A DNA stretch of 64,000 nucleotides from Pseudodesulfovibrio thermohalotolerans (GCF_021353295.2 NZ_CP120635.1:497501-561500), one strand, 5' to 3'. Positions 55,160-64,000 are shown, counted from the stretch's first letter. Translations and numbers: made by a program. The notes: generated by a model not told the origin, from the letters alone.

Positions 55160-55930
55160 TTATTTCCCTAACGCACTTCGTATTTTATTGATCTGGTAAA
55201 GCAGTCCAACCCCTTCGCCGGGTTTGATCGGGCGGTTGCTTTCGGCAGAATCCGCACCGGCTTTCTTGGCAGTGTTTTTTTTGTACTTATCAAGATAGCT
55301 TGGCCCTTGTTTATAGTACGTCACTAGAACTGCATCTTTTTCTTCCTGGCTGAGCCCCTCCATGTGTGGTTCCAATTTCTTGGCTGCATCCTCCATGTGC
55401 GCTGCGGATAAAGTGGCAGTGCCTTCCGGGGTAGTCGCGTACTCGACATATTTTTTCCATTGATCTTCCCGCGAGGCTTTTGGGTCAATGACTCCAGACA
55501 GCTCCTGTTTGAGCTTGTCGTTATCGTCACCATTTTCAATGCGATCAACAAACATTCCGTGAAGAGTAGTGACGTTCATGTTGCCAGGGCCGATGTCATG
55601 TGCTGCAGGTCTGAGCATGGCCTTATTCAATGTCCCTTTCGTATGTCCATCGCGTATGTTTTCTTCCACTTCGGCAAGGTCGGCATCCAGCTTGATGTAT
55701 TGGTCTTGAAGCGGGTCAACGAAATTGCTCCGGTTGAATTCGTCTCCCATGGCCCCGGCAACGGCTTCGGGAGATACGCCGAACTTGTCGGCAGCGTTGT
55801 TGATCGCATCCTTGTTCTTTCCAAGGAATTCGTACGTTTTGTCGTCGAAGGGGTAGTTGTCTTTGGGCTCGGGGTATTTGTTGCGGGTTTCGGCTGCTTT
55901 TTCCAGGTCGCGGGCGTGGGCAACCGAGGA
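55160..55930 (-). pseudogene. 3' half of a gene split by IS110 copy B
   Basis: The reading continues in frame from the IS110 edge (SSVAHARDLEKAAETRNKYP) to a stop at 55160. It includes ADKFGVSPEAVAGAMGDEFN and RPAAHDIGPGNMNVTTLHG, a pattern reminiscent of lysozyme-like or phage peptidoglycan-hydrolase domains, though I cannot confirm the fold. The first half is at 57280-58101. The assembled protein would be about 530 aa. The IS lies between codons GAA and TCC, and the host reading frame is intact across the insertion site. Confidence 0.75.
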
Positions 55931-57281
55931 TTTTTCTTATGCGGCCCCATGTCAAGGACTCCCGTCTTTCTTAACTTCACCTTTTCTTAGGGCGCACTTG
56001 CCCCTCGCTCTACAGCGTAATTATCAAGTATTCCTTTTCTTATTCGTGCTCTACGGCACCAAGTACCTATTCGGTACGTAAATCAGTTTAAGATCGCCAT
56101 TTCTATTTTCGTGGTCTACGCCACCAAAGCCCCGCCGCGATCTTTGTTTACGACTGCGTTACAGGTAAGCTGAGCTTCCACAAAAGCGCGGCCAATTTAC
56201 GAGCAAGCGCAGCTATTGCTTTTTGTGCCACACCATGTCGGCTATAAATTCGGTTGTAGAACTCCCTGGCCCACTCATCTCGCTGCTTCCACACCCAAGC
56301 TGCTTCAATCAGTAAACTTCGTAATCGCTTTTGACCGACCGGGCGAAGTGTTGCCTTACCCTTGCTGCCTCCACTTTGCCGCATCACTGGCGCAAGGCCC
56401 AGGTAAGCTGTCACCTCTTCGCTGCGATTGAAACGTTCCGGGCGGTAAACCTCTGCCGCAAAAGTCGTGGCCACGACTTCGCCAACGCCGGGAACGGACC
56501 TCATGGCGGCAATACGTCTTGCCTCGTCTTGTTCCCGGATGCTTATTCGCAAACGCTGATCCACTTTGCGTTGTGCACAAGCGAAGTACTCCAGTTCATC
56601 GAGCAAGCTTTCAAGAGTCTCTTTTGCCCCCGAAGGAAGTTCCACCTGATGAAGTGTGAGTATGGCAGCCTTGCTCCAATGGTCCAGATCGGCAGGCTCC
56701 TGCGCTCCAAGATAAAGAAGAAGTGAACGAATCCGTTGTTTAGCTCGACGAAGAGAGTCGGTGAGCTGATGCCTTCGACGCTCAAGAGCACGGAAGGCTT
56801 CAGCTTCAACGGAAGGAATGGCGATTGGTCTGATCAGGCCGGAGGCTGCCAGCTCTGCCAGTTTGCGGCAGTCCAGGCTGTCGGTCTTGTTGGTAGCGGT
56901 AATGGGGCGCGGGATTCGGCTTGGCGCAGCAACGACAACCGTAACACCTTCTGCTTCGAGGCTCCTGGCCAACTCAAAGCCAGTCGGTCCAGATTCATAG
57001 CAAACCGCGCCAACCTCAACAGGTAATGACATGACAAGCCGGGTGAGTGCTGTTGCATCAGCCGGACAAGTCCAGTCCTTCACGGCACCATCAGGTCTGA
57101 GCAAAGCCACGCTGAAACTCAGCTTATGGACGTCCACTCCTATCCATACCTTCTCGCCGGAAAACGCTTCAACAAACCGATGAACAGATGATACTTTGAG
57201 CTTTGCCATGTCGGCCTCCCTTGGTTTTGGGGTTCACTGGTACTGTTACCAGCAAAACTTGGGAGTGCCGACATGGTATTT
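55931..57281 (-). mobile_element. IS110-family (IS1111-like) element, copy B
   Basis: About 1349 bp. Ends: TTCTTATGCGGCCCCATG on the left and GGGAGTGCCGACATGG on the right, with the same sub-terminal inverted repeats as copy A. It is uninterrupted and inserted in a coding sequence. Removal restores the host frame exactly. The non-coding 3' end spans 55931-56147 and holds a 64-nt segment (55964-56027) divergent from copy A. Confidence 0.92.
56148..57209 (-). CDS. IS110-family transposase, copy B
   Basis: A 353-aa enzyme differing from copy A by one residue (Gly in PDGAV). The DEDD residues and the C-terminal serine motif (MRQSGGSKGKATL) are intact. Because the two copies are almost identical in the coding part, one was recently derived from the other or they were homogenised by gene conversion. 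Confidence 0.93.
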   Translation of the reverse strand: MAKLKVSSVHRFVEAFSGEKVWIGVDVHKLSFSVALLRPDGAVKDWTCPADATALTRLVMSLPVEVGAVCYESGPTGFELARSLEAEGVTVVVAAPSRIPRPITATNKTDSLDCRKLAELAASGLIRPIAIPSVEAEAFRALERRRHQLTDSLRRAKQRIRSLLLYLGAQEPADLDHWSKAAILTLHQVELPSGAKETLESLLDELEYFACAQRKVDQRLRISIREQDEARRIAAMRSVPGVGEVVATTFAAEVYRPERFNRSEEVTAYLGLAPVMRQSGGSKGKATLRPVGQKRLRSLLIEAAWVWKQRDEWAREFYNRIYSRHGVAQKAIAALARKLAALLWKLSLPVTQS

Positions 57282-58101
57282 CTTTTAGCACCGCAGCCTG
57301 TTCCTCCTTTTCATCGCGGCCGGAGAGGGAGTCGTCGAGTCCGTTCGGGATGTTTTCCGGATCGAGGTCGACGTCTCCGCCAAAAGCGATGGCCTTTGCC
57401 GTTTTTTCGTTGATGGCGTCTTTGCCCGCATCAGCTTTTGCGGCCTTGGGCTTGTCCGATTCTACCCCCGCATACCCCAGGTACTTGCCGTACATGGCGT
57501 CGGCGTCCTTTTCGTCGAATTTGGCCTCGGACAGCACGAACTTGTTGATGAGGTCGAAGGCGGCGTCATCGTGGGCCTTGACGCCATCCTCGTCCCTGGC
57601 TCCGAGTGCGCCTTGGGCGATGCGCCGCAAGCCCTTGTCGAGGACGCTCCGGGACCGCTCGTTGAGCTTGTCCACGGCGAATTGGTGCCCTTGCTTCAGG
57701 AAGCCGTCCTTGATGCCGGGCAGAGACTTCGAGAGCGCCTCGTGCCGCTTGCCGCCCTTGGGCACGCTGGAAAGAATGGAGTGCTCGTAGTCGTCGAATT
57801 GCTTCTTGAGGTTGGTGGCATCCCTGGACGGATTGCTGCCGGTGACGTTCTTCCGCCAGTCGGCCAGTCCCTTGCCGAAGAAGTCGTGCGCCTCGTTCTC
57901 CTTCTCGACGATGGTGTTGAGCCGGTCCAGGTCGTGGTAGGCGTCCCGTTTTTGCTGCCGCTGCTGTTGCTGTTGATTCTGATTGTTGAAACCGATGCCC
58001 AGTTCCAGGGCGGACTTGCGCTGGCCGGGCGTTGCGTTGCCGAGTATCTTCTTCTGCTCGTCGGGGTCCATATTGATGAGTGATTTTCCAAAGTCGAACA
58101 T
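57280..58101 (-). pseudogene. 5' half of the gene split by IS110 copy B
   Basis: Reads about 274 codons from an ATG at 58101 (FGKSLINMDPDEQKKILGNA, a Gln-rich run, LKKQFDDYEHSILSSVPKGG, KLNERSRSVLDKGLRRIAQG) to KEEQAAVLKE at the IS edge. Mostly helical and charged. Combined with 55160-55930 it may be a phage-tail or secreted structural/effector protein. The family is not recognised. GC is higher than the island around cas9. Confidence 0.7.
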
Positions 58102-58513
58102 AGCCGATTCCCTCCTGTCGGGATGTTGATTGTTCAGAGATCAGACATCCTAACCCCGGTTTTCCGCCCAGGAGGGAAACGGGAGAAAAAGGGTACTAAA
58201 AGGAGAGAAAAAGCATAAAAAGGGAACTTGACATGGTTTCAGCGAGCCTGTTCGAAAAAATGTTCACCGAATAATATGTTATGATAGTTGTTTCAATATG
58301 TTGCGACGTTGTCTTTCTGCTTTTCCCAAGACGTCGGAAATGGCTCGGGACAAGAAAGGGGTACGAAGGGGTACCAAAAGGATAAAAAAGGAAGGGTACC
58401 CACTCTGTGGGAGTGGGGAGAAAGACTGCTTCGGATAAAGCGTGTGTTTTTAAGTTGTTGGCTGGATGTCTAAAATAATGCAGAATTCTATTCTGATTTC
58501 TGACGAGAAAGGG
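58102..58513. other. Intergenic region, no gene found
   Basis: About 410 bp with several purine-rich runs and repeated GGGTAC motifs (58357, 58369, 58396 areas). It holds the promoter region of the 58101 gene (minus strand). I see no ORF with a plausible start and motif. Confidence 0.45.
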
Positions 58514-58711
58514 TTATCCCAGTATCGCCCCGCCCAACTGCATCCACCAGGAAGGTTCCTCCGGCGGAAAGAGCCATGTGCCTATTTTGAAGAGCAGGAA
58601 GGCAACTACCAGATATATGCCGATGAATGCCGGGAGATTGCCCGCACCGATTTGGGCCACGATGATGGCGGTGACGAGAAACGCTACGACCAGCACGATG
58701 AATGTGAGCAT
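58514..58711 (-). CDS. Very small membrane protein
   Basis: A 65-aa protein with two transmembrane helices (LTFIVLVVAFLVTAIIVAQI and LPAFIGIYLVVAFLLFKIGT), ending in an amphipathic PPEEPSWWMQLGGAILG. It begins a minus-strand set with the zinc-ribbon and TerB-like genes. Family unknown. Confidence 0.6.
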   Translation of the reverse strand: MLTFIVLVVAFLVTAIIVAQIGAGNLPAFIGIYLVVAFLLFKIGTWLFPPEEPSWWMQLGGAILG

Positions 58712-58719
58712 GACTTACC

Positions 58720-58971
58720 CTACCTGCTCATGATGGCAATGCGTTTGGTGCAGTTGTAGCAGATGTTTTCGTTCTCCTTGCCTTCGACGTAATGATTCTT
58801 CTTGACCCTGGTGTTGGTCTTTCCGCAGGAGTTGCAGGTCCCGACCAATGTGAAGCCCTGCCTTGCTGCATGTTCATCCGCCTGCTTTTGCTTTTTCGCT
58901 CTTTCTTCCGCGATAGCCCCGCCAATAATCTTGGTTCCTTCCGCGATGTTCTCTTTCAACCATTTCAGCAT
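58720..58971 (-). CDS. Zinc-ribbon-like small protein
   Basis: An 83-aa protein with two CxxC pairs (GTCNSCGKTNTRVKKNHYVE, NICYNCTKRIAI) suited to bind zinc, and an amphipathic N-terminus (LKWLKENIAEGTKIIGGAIA). Possibly a regulatory or membrane-associated accessory factor. It is 8 bp before the next gene in the cluster. Function unknown. Confidence 0.65.
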   Translation of the reverse strand: MLKWLKENIAEGTKIIGGAIAEERAKKQKQADEHAARQGFTLVGTCNSCGKTNTRVKKNHYVEGKENENICYNCTKRIAIMSR

Positions 58972-58991
58972 GACTACTCCCGTGTAATCCG

Positions 58992-59387
58992 TTAGGCGTT
59001 CGAAATGAGTATCCGGCCCCGCTCAAGGACTTCCCAATAGTCCAGGAGCCAGTCTTCGAGTTCTTTCAGTTTGGGTATGGGAATGGAGATGAAATCGGCC
59101 AAGCCCTCAATGCGCCGCTTCTCCGCTTCGGCGTAATCTCCGTCGATATACGCGATGGTGATGCAGTCCCTCAGTAGAGACATTTTCGCGGCATGGGAGA
59201 TATCCCTGAGGCGCTCTAGGGGTGCGGGCTGGCCCAGCTCTTCGGAAGCAACATCCCATAGCTTTGCTTGCAGGGCGATGTACTCCCGTTCCTTGTCGTC
59301 GATATGACCGTCCGCTTCGGCAATTTTGAACAAGTAGGAGAGATATGCCTTGGCTTCGGTCCTGGTCAGGTCGTTGGTGTCCAGCAT
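58992..59387 (-). CDS. TerB-like hypothetical protein
   Basis: A 131-aa helical acidic protein with the TerB/DUF533-like signature (YLFKIAEADGHIDDKEREYI, ITIAYIDGDYAEAEKRRIEG). Members of this fold occur in stress, tellurite and phage-defence gene sets. The match is a pattern reading, not a search. The gene is packed between the zinc-ribbon and glycine-zipper genes on the same strand and overlaps nothing. Confidence 0.65.
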   Translation of the reverse strand: MLDTNDLTRTEAKAYLSYLFKIAEADGHIDDKEREYIALQAKLWDVASEELGQPAPLERLRDISHAAKMSLLRDCITIAYIDGDYAEAEKRRIEGLADFISIPIPKLKELEDWLLDYWEVLERGRILISNA

Positions 59388-59738
59388 CTACTTGTCCTCG
59401 TACAATGCCTTGTTCTTGTGGTCGCGCGATATGCCGGATTTGATGGTCTTCCCGGCTAGTCCCGCTACAGCGGCACCGGCGATTGCGGCTCCCACGGTCC
59501 AGCCTATCGGGGTGCTTGCCACGAACACGCCGCCCAACGCGCTGGCCAGGGTCGTTGATCCGAGCAGGGTGGTTGCTTCAGCAGCGCCCGCGACCGTACC
59601 GGCTGCGGCGGCTCCTCCGACGGCTCCACCGAGCAGGTTGGCTGCCGAGCCGAGCAACGTGCGTTTGTGCCTCTTCCTTGCCCTGTCCTTAAATCTGTCC
59701 AGGTCTTCAGCGGTGACGGATGAGAGATCAAGCGGCAT
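59388..59738 (-). CDS. Glycine-zipper membrane protein
   Basis: A 116-aa protein with a Gly/Ala-rich hydrophobic core (LLGGAVGGAAAAGTVAGAAE, GWTVGAAIAGAAVAGLAGKT) flanked by charged ends. Such zippers insert in membranes. It abuts the TerB-like gene (start at 59387/59388), so they are likely translationally coupled. Confidence 0.6.
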   Translation of the reverse strand: MPLDLSSVTAEDLDRFKDRARKRHKRTLLGSAANLLGGAVGGAAAAGTVAGAAEATTLLGSTTLASALGGVFVASTPIGWTVGAAIAGAAVAGLAGKTIKSGISRDHKNKALYEDK

Positions 59739-59746
59739 TGGCCCTC

Positions 59747-60226
59747 CTACAGTGTTTCCTTGATCGCCTGGAATATCTCCACCACCAGGCGGTAGAACTC
59801 CTTGGCCGCCAGCACGGTGGCTTGAATGGTGCTGTCGGTGGATTCTCCCCGATCCCGCAAGTCGATCATCATCCCGGCAATGCCGGCGTAGGGGATGGCG
59901 ATAATTGCCACCAGGGGGGCGAGTATCGGTCCGATCCAGGGGACCATGCTTGTCAACAGGCTTGCGGAAACCCCCAAGGCGACACCCAGAGCCAAATTGG
60001 GGTTGCGCTGCACAAACTCGATGATCTTGCAGCAAATGATTTTGCCAATACCGACCAGCTTGCCGCCGATTTCCCTGGCGTTGTCCCACAGGTCGAGCAT
60101 CACTTCCGTGATCTGGAACGGGACGCCCATCTTGTGGAGCAAGGCACCGGCTTTGACTTTGTCGATGTCGGCAAATTCCGCTTCCCATGTTTCAAGCTGC
60201 CGGACCGCTAGGGCGGTGGTCGTCAT
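59747..60226 (-). CDS. Hypothetical protein with hydrophobic domain
   Basis: A 159-aa protein beginning MTTTALAVRQLETWEAEFAD. The middle has two hydrophobic helices (NPNLALGVALGVSASLLTSM, PILAPLVAIIAIPYAGIAGM) and a charged tail. I do not recognise it. Start at the Met 60226; it is the fifth gene in a run of minus-strand small genes and may form a membrane complex with the glycine-zipper protein. Confidence 0.6.
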   Translation of the reverse strand: MTTTALAVRQLETWEAEFADIDKVKAGALLHKMGVPFQITEVMLDLWDNAREIGGKLVGIGKIICCKIIEFVQRNPNLALGVALGVSASLLTSMVPWIGPILAPLVAIIAIPYAGIAGMMIDLRDRGESTDSTIQATVLAAKEFYRLVVEIFQAIKETL

Positions 60227-60234
60227 GTCGGCTC

Positions 60235-60534
60235 CTAGATGTTCTTGACCCAACTGGCGTTCGGGTTGTTGTTGGCGAAGTAGGAATTCAGATATTTCCC
60301 TTCCAGTGTATAGACCATCACTCGCCGGTCGTGTTTGAGCAGGTAGATTTTGTTGTCATAGATTTGCAGCTCCCTGTTGCCCTTGTCGTGACACGCAAGG
60401 AGCGGTTTGAGCCTGTAGCCCACCTCGTTGTAGACAAAGACATCGCCGTTGGGTTCAAGGCGAATTTGCTGTGCAAGGTTGCCTATGGTCTGAGCCGAGT
60501 CGCCGTTGGAAAAAAGTTTCTTGAAGAATCCCAT
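60235..60534 (-). CDS. Hypothetical protein
   Basis: A 99-aa mixed alpha/beta protein (LFSNGDSAQTIGNLAQQIRL, YRLKPLLACHDKGNRELQIY, HDRRVMVYTLEGKYLNSYFA). No family assigned. It is the first gene of the 60534-to-58514 minus-strand run, with the divergent XRE regulator opposite. The intergenic region 60535-60690 probably holds the operator. Confidence 0.55.
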   Translation of the reverse strand: MGFFKKLFSNGDSAQTIGNLAQQIRLEPNGDVFVYNEVGYRLKPLLACHDKGNRELQIYDNKIYLLKHDRRVMVYTLEGKYLNSYFANNNPNASWVKNI

Positions 60535-60690
60535 GTCTGTTCCTTTTCGATTGAGTGTGAATAATACCGTTACATAGAATTTCAGTCGAATATTCTGCCT
60601 TTCAGTAGAAAAATCAAGTATAAATTCAACCTGTGGCTTGTGTATACCCCACCGATAGGCGGTCAGTATGGTTGTCCAAAGGAGTAGAGC

Positions 60691-61011
60691 ATGGATGACC
60701 TTACAAAACGCTTGGGCGGAAGGATCAGGAAGCTGAGAAAAAGCCGTGGGCAAACCCAGGAACAATTGGCCCAGGAGGCCGGTGTCAGCGACAAGTATCT
60801 GAGCGAAGTGGAACGCGGCGTGAGCAAGGTGTCTGTCGAAGTCCTTGATAAGGTCGCCTCCGGCCTGAATGTCGAACTCCGTGATCTTCTCGCCATGGAC
60901 CTTGAGGAAGACCGCAAGCAGATGGAAGACTACCTTGTCCGACTCATCAAAGGTGCCAGTGACGAGCAGCTTGTAATGCTCCAGCGGGTTGTCCGAGCGA
61001 TCCTGGTGTAG
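60691..61011 (+). CDS. XRE-family transcriptional regulator
   Basis: A 106-aa Cro/CI-type HTH (RIRKLRKSRGQTQEQLAQEA, GVSDKYLSEVERGVSKVSVE) with a C-terminal helical dimerisation region. Divergent to the minus-strand run, it is the likely repressor of that run, perhaps with autoregulation. The operator is not identified. Confidence 0.82.
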   Translation: MDDLTKRLGGRIRKLRKSRGQTQEQLAQEAGVSDKYLSEVERGVSKVSVEVLDKVASGLNVELRDLLAMDLEEDRKQMEDYLVRLIKGASDEQLVMLQRVVRAILV

Positions 61012-61130
61012 GCCGGGGTCTCTTCCGCCTCTGTGGGACCTCTCAGGCGGAGCCTATAATAATGGGGGAGTCCCTTCCCGGTTGGCCTGGATGTCCCGGA
61101 TTTTTCTCCACACCGACGGGCCAGGAAAAA

Positions 61131-61517
61131 TTATTCATCTTCCGGCAGGCAGATCGTCAAGACCGGCTCGCCTTCATCGCCGGGGCCGACAACCGCTACG
61201 CATTGCACCTTCTCGAAGCGTGGCCCCTCTCCCATCAGAAAGAGCACCTCGAAGTAGACCCGCTCGCCATCCCAGCGAACTTTGGCCGCGTAGAACGTCA
61301 TCAAGAGCACGTCATGAAGACGCCCACTGATGCTCTGGCCTTCGCAGTCGAGTCCGTCAGGCGGCACGATGTAGCCGTTGTAGAGATGGTCCGAGATTGC
61401 AACAGGCACTTTGAAGCCAGTCTCGTTGGCTTGGTCGGTCACGTCGATCAAAACTCCGTCTTCAATTGCTTGTTTGCGCGAATATGAGTAAATCAGTTCG
61501 AAGCCTTCAAAGCTCAT
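61131..61517 (-). CDS. DUF6573-like hypothetical protein
   Basis: A 128-aa acidic protein (FEGFELIYSYSRKQAIEDGV, LIDVTDQANETGFKVPVAIS, LLMTFYAAKVRWDGERVYFE). The opening resembles the DUF6573 family found in plasmids and phages (my recollection, not tested). Start at the Met 61517. It faces away from hsdM. Confidence 0.55.
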   Translation of the reverse strand: MSFEGFELIYSYSRKQAIEDGVLIDVTDQANETGFKVPVAISDHLYNGYIVPPDGLDCEGQSISGRLHDVLLMTFYAAKVRWDGERVYFEVLFLMGEGPRFEKVQCVAVVGPGDEGEPVLTICLPEDE

Positions 61518-61730
61518 TGGAATCTCCTTCAAATTTGAATTGTTATAAAAATTGAAGGGTATCCTCGGGCTAGGGCTTTGGTCACGGAAGAGAATGTCAC
61601 TCCATGGATGTTCTTGTGTAACGGCGGGAAAACTATGAATAACCTTGCCAGCTCATGGTGGGTGTTTTATAGACAGTTCTAAAATTGCTTACCTTTAGCC
61701 TGAAGCGAATGAACTAAATCCGAAGGCAAA

Positions 61731-63215
61731 ATGTTCGAACAAACTTTCAAGAATATCGATGACGTCCTCTGGAAAGAGGCTGGATGCTCTTCGGAGCTGG
61801 ACTATACGGAGCAGTCCTCGTGGATGCTGTTTTTGAAGTACCTGGACGACTTGGAGACCGAGCGGGCCATGGAGGCGGAGCTGGTCGGCAAGGAGTATGA
61901 CTTCATTATCGAAGACAAGTTCCGCTGGTCCGCCTGGGCGGCTCCCAAGAAGGCGGACGGCAGTTTCGACCATGATACCGCCATGACAGGCGATGACCTT
62001 GTCGGCTTCGTGAACGGAGAGCTGTTCCCGTACCTGAGCGGCTTCAAGGAGCGCGCATCCTCGCCCGACACCATCGAATACAAGATCGGGCAAATTTTCG
62101 GCGAGATAAAGAGCAAGTTCCAGAGCGGCTATTCCCTGCGGGATGCGTTGGAGTTGATGGACCAGCTTCGGTTCCGCTCCCAGCAGGAGAAGCACGAGCT
62201 TTCTCACCTCTATGAAGCCAAGATCAAGAACATGGGCAACGCCGGGAGAAACGGCGGCGAATACTACACGCCTCGTCCGCTCATTCGGGCCATGGTCAAG
62301 GTTATCAAGCCGAACATCGGCGAGACCGTTTATGACGGCGCGTGCGGATCGGCTGGCTTCCTCTGCGAAGCCCACGACTATCTGCGCTATGGCGAAGCTG
62401 GATGGATGCCCAATGGCAATGGAACGGCTCTGACGGTGGATCAGCTGCGTACGCTCCAGACCAAGACCTTCTATGGCAAGGAAAAGAAGAGCCTGCCCTT
62501 TGTCATGGCCATCATGAACATGATCCTGCACGGCATTGACGCGCCCAACGTCATTCACACCAACACGTTGGCGGAGAATCTGATGGACGTGCAGGAGAAG
62601 GACCGCTACGACATCATCCTCGCTAATCCGCCTTTTGGCGGCAAAGAACGCAAGGAAGTGCAGCAGAACTTCCCCATCAAGACCGGGGAGACCGCGTTCC
62701 TGTTCTTGCAGCACTTCATCAAATTCCTGAAGGCTGGCGGACGCGCCGCCGTGGTCATCAAAAACACCTTCCTTTCCAACTCGGACAACGCCTCCAAGGC
62801 GCTCCGGCAGGAACTGCTTGAAAGCTGCAACCTGCACACGGTGCTGGATTGCCCCGGCGGCACCTTCCTCGGCGCTGGCGTGAAGACCGTGGTGCTGTTC
62901 TTTGAAAAGGGCTCGTCCACTCGTAAGGTCTGGTACTACCAGCTTGATCCGGGCCGCAGCCTGGGCAAAACCACCGCCTTGAACGACGATGACCTGAAAG
63001 AGTTCGTGGAGTTGCAGGCGAACTGTGCGGACTCGGAAAAGTCCTGGACTCTGGATGCGGCGGACATCGACAAGACCACCTTTGACTTGTCCGTGAAGAA
63101 CCCCAATGCGCCGGAAGAAGCCCCGCTCAGGGAGCCGCAGGAGATTCTGGCGGAGATTGCCGCGCTTGATGCGGAGAGTGCGGAACTGCTGGCTGAGATT
63201 GGGGAGATGGTATGA
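61731..63215 (+). CDS. hsdM: Type I restriction-modification M subunit
   Basis: A 494-aa N6-adenine DNA methyltransferase. The N-terminal HsdM domain (LDYTEQSSWMLFLKYLDDLE) precedes the SAM motif (VYDGACGSAGFLCEAHDYLR), the catalytic NPPF (DIILANPPFGGKERKEVQQN) and a helical C-terminus. It forms the methylase M2S1 with HsdS and the nuclease with HsdR, which must lie beyond the window. ATG 61731 is about 190 bp after a spacer without genes. It overlaps hsdS by ATGA. Confidence 0.94.
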   Translation: MFEQTFKNIDDVLWKEAGCSSELDYTEQSSWMLFLKYLDDLETERAMEAELVGKEYDFIIEDKFRWSAWAAPKKADGSFDHDTAMTGDDLVGFVNGELFPYLSGFKERASSPDTIEYKIGQIFGEIKSKFQSGYSLRDALELMDQLRFRSQQEKHELSHLYEAKIKNMGNAGRNGGEYYTPRPLIRAMVKVIKPNIGETVYDGACGSAGFLCEAHDYLRYGEAGWMPNGNGTALTVDQLRTLQTKTFYGKEKKSLPFVMAIMNMILHGIDAPNVIHTNTLAENLMDVQEKDRYDIILANPPFGGKERKEVQQNFPIKTGETAFLFLQHFIKFLKAGGRAAVVIKNTFLSNSDNASKALRQELLESCNLHTVLDCPGGTFLGAGVKTVVLFFEKGSSTRKVWYYQLDPGRSLGKTTALNDDDLKEFVELQANCADSEKSWTLDAADIDKTTFDLSVKNPNAPEEAPLREPQEILAEIAALDAESAELLAEIGEMV

Positions 63216-64000
63216 TTCACTCCAATGAAAGCTGGAAGGATTTCCCTCTGGGAGAAATCTGTGAAAACCTAGACAGCAAACGAATCCCGATTACAAAAGC
63301 AAAAAGGGACAGTGGAAGCATCCCATATTATGGTGCATCCGGCATTGTTGATTATGTCGCGGACTACCTTTTTGATGAAGACTTGCTCCTTGTCTCTGAA
63401 GATGGTGCAAATCTATTAGCCAGAACATACCCAATCGCGTTTTCAATCAATGGCAAGACATGGGTCAACAATCATGCTCATGTGTTAAGATTTAAGGATT
63501 ACGACTCTCAAAGGTTTGTCGAATACTACCTGAACTCAATTTCTTTAGAGCCATATGTAAGCGGGATGGCTCAACCCAAGCTGAATCAGAAGAAGCTCAA
63601 TTCAATACCTGTTCCATTTCCTCCCATCCCAGAACAACAACGCATCGTCACCATTCTGGATGACGCCTTTGAGCGCATTGATGCAGCCATCGCCAACACC
63701 GAAAAGAACCTCGCCAATGCTCGGGAACTTCTTGAGAGAACTATTGAAAGCGTTTTTGGCGATCCATATGAGCAGGGCTGGAAAGAGTCAATCGTCGAAG
63801 AGCTTGCTTTGAAAAAGAAAGGTTCGATTAGAACAGGACCTTTCGGGAGCCAGTTGCTCCACAGTGAATTTGTTGAGTCAGGAATAGCCGTTTTAGGAAT
63901 CGACAATGCTGTCAATAACGAGTTTAGATGGGGGAAGTCGCGATTCATCACCGAAGAGAAATATGAGCAGCTTGAGAGATACACAGTAAAGCCAGGTGAT
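63212..64000 (+). CDS. hsdS: Type I restriction-modification specificity subunit, partial
   Basis: The window ends within this gene. Target-recognition domain 1 (residues ~1-125) is followed by the conserved spacer PPIPEQQRIVTILDDAFERI and the coiled coil AIANTEKNLANARELLERTI, and the second TRD starts at KKGSIRTGPFGSQLLHSEFV. HsdS selects the bipartite DNA site. The start overlaps the hsdM stop. The 3' end and the possible hsdR are off the window. Confidence 0.93.
   Translation, partial: MIHSNESWKDFPLGEICENLDSKRIPITKAKRDSGSIPYYGASGIVDYVADYLFDEDLLLVSEDGANLLARTYPIAFSINGKTWVNNHAHVLRFKDYDSQRFVEYYLNSISLEPYVSGMAQPKLNQKKLNSIPVPFPPIPEQQRIVTILDDAFERIDAAIANTEKNLANARELLERTIESVFGDPYEQGWKESIVEELALKKKGSIRTGPFGSQLLHSEFVESGIAVLGIDNAVNNEFRWGKSRFITEEKYEQLERYTVKPGD

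Overview
The window looks like a chromosomal segment of a Gram-negative, anaerobic-type deltaproteobacterium, most likely a Desulfovibrionaceae (Desulfovibrio/Pseudodesulfovibrio-like) organism. This rests on general protein character (LptD, HldD, TRAP transporters, many lipoproteins), the moderately high GC of the core genes and Fur-box style. It is an inference, because no database search was possible.

Layout. (1) 1-2332: the 3' part of a 23S rRNA gene, a 5S rRNA and the rrn terminator. An IS110-family element (IS1111-like ends) sits in the T-tract of that terminator, and an IS3-family element is nested in its non-coding end (2330-4918). (2) 5.7-43.2 kb: ordinary core genome. It holds VWA-OmpA, hldD-lptD-mutL-alr, a Pho-box-linked phoR/pit/DUF47 phosphate module, HD-GYP and CheV signalling genes, a Fur-box DUF2325 gene, groES-groEL, otsA, several lipoproteins, the ydbH-ynbE-ydbL envelope lipid-transport set, a TRAP transporter (dctPQM) and an rRNA methyltransferase. 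(3) 43.3-43.5 kb: tRNA-Val(UAC) and tRNA-Asp(GUC). (4) 43,529-52,886: a ~9.4 kb integrative element inserted at the 3' end of tRNA-Asp, bounded by a 46-bp duplication of the tRNA end. It carries a tyrosine integrase, an excisionase-like HTH protein, a Rep_trans-type replication initiator split by one in-frame TAA, an unknown 296-aa gene and a complete type II-C CRISPR-Cas system (tracrRNA candidate, cas9, cas1, cas2, 11-repeat array). (5) 52.9-64 kb: more accessory DNA. It has second copies of the IS3 and IS110 elements, a gene split by the IS110, a cluster of small unknown genes with a divergent XRE regulator, and a type I restriction-modification locus (hsdM, hsdS running off the edge).

How the parts fit. 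The CRISPR island is the most notable system. On the minus strand each repeat carries a TTGACC / extended -10 TGCTACGCT promoter. A minus-strand RNA upstream of cas9 has a bipartite anti-repeat. cas1-cas2 are separated from cas9 by a hairpin that covers the cas1 ribosome-binding site. A perfect 17-bp palindrome touches the cas2-side repeat, and the last repeat is truncated next to GC-rich inverted repeats that resemble motifs at the integrase end. The tRNA-Asp 3' duplicates differ by compensatory T-stem changes, so the element brought in its own functional tRNA end.

The two IS110 copies have nearly identical transposase genes and terminal sequences but carry a divergent ~63-nt segment in the non-coding end, where IS1111-type elements are expected to encode their guide (bridge) RNA. 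This is the second signal I would follow up.
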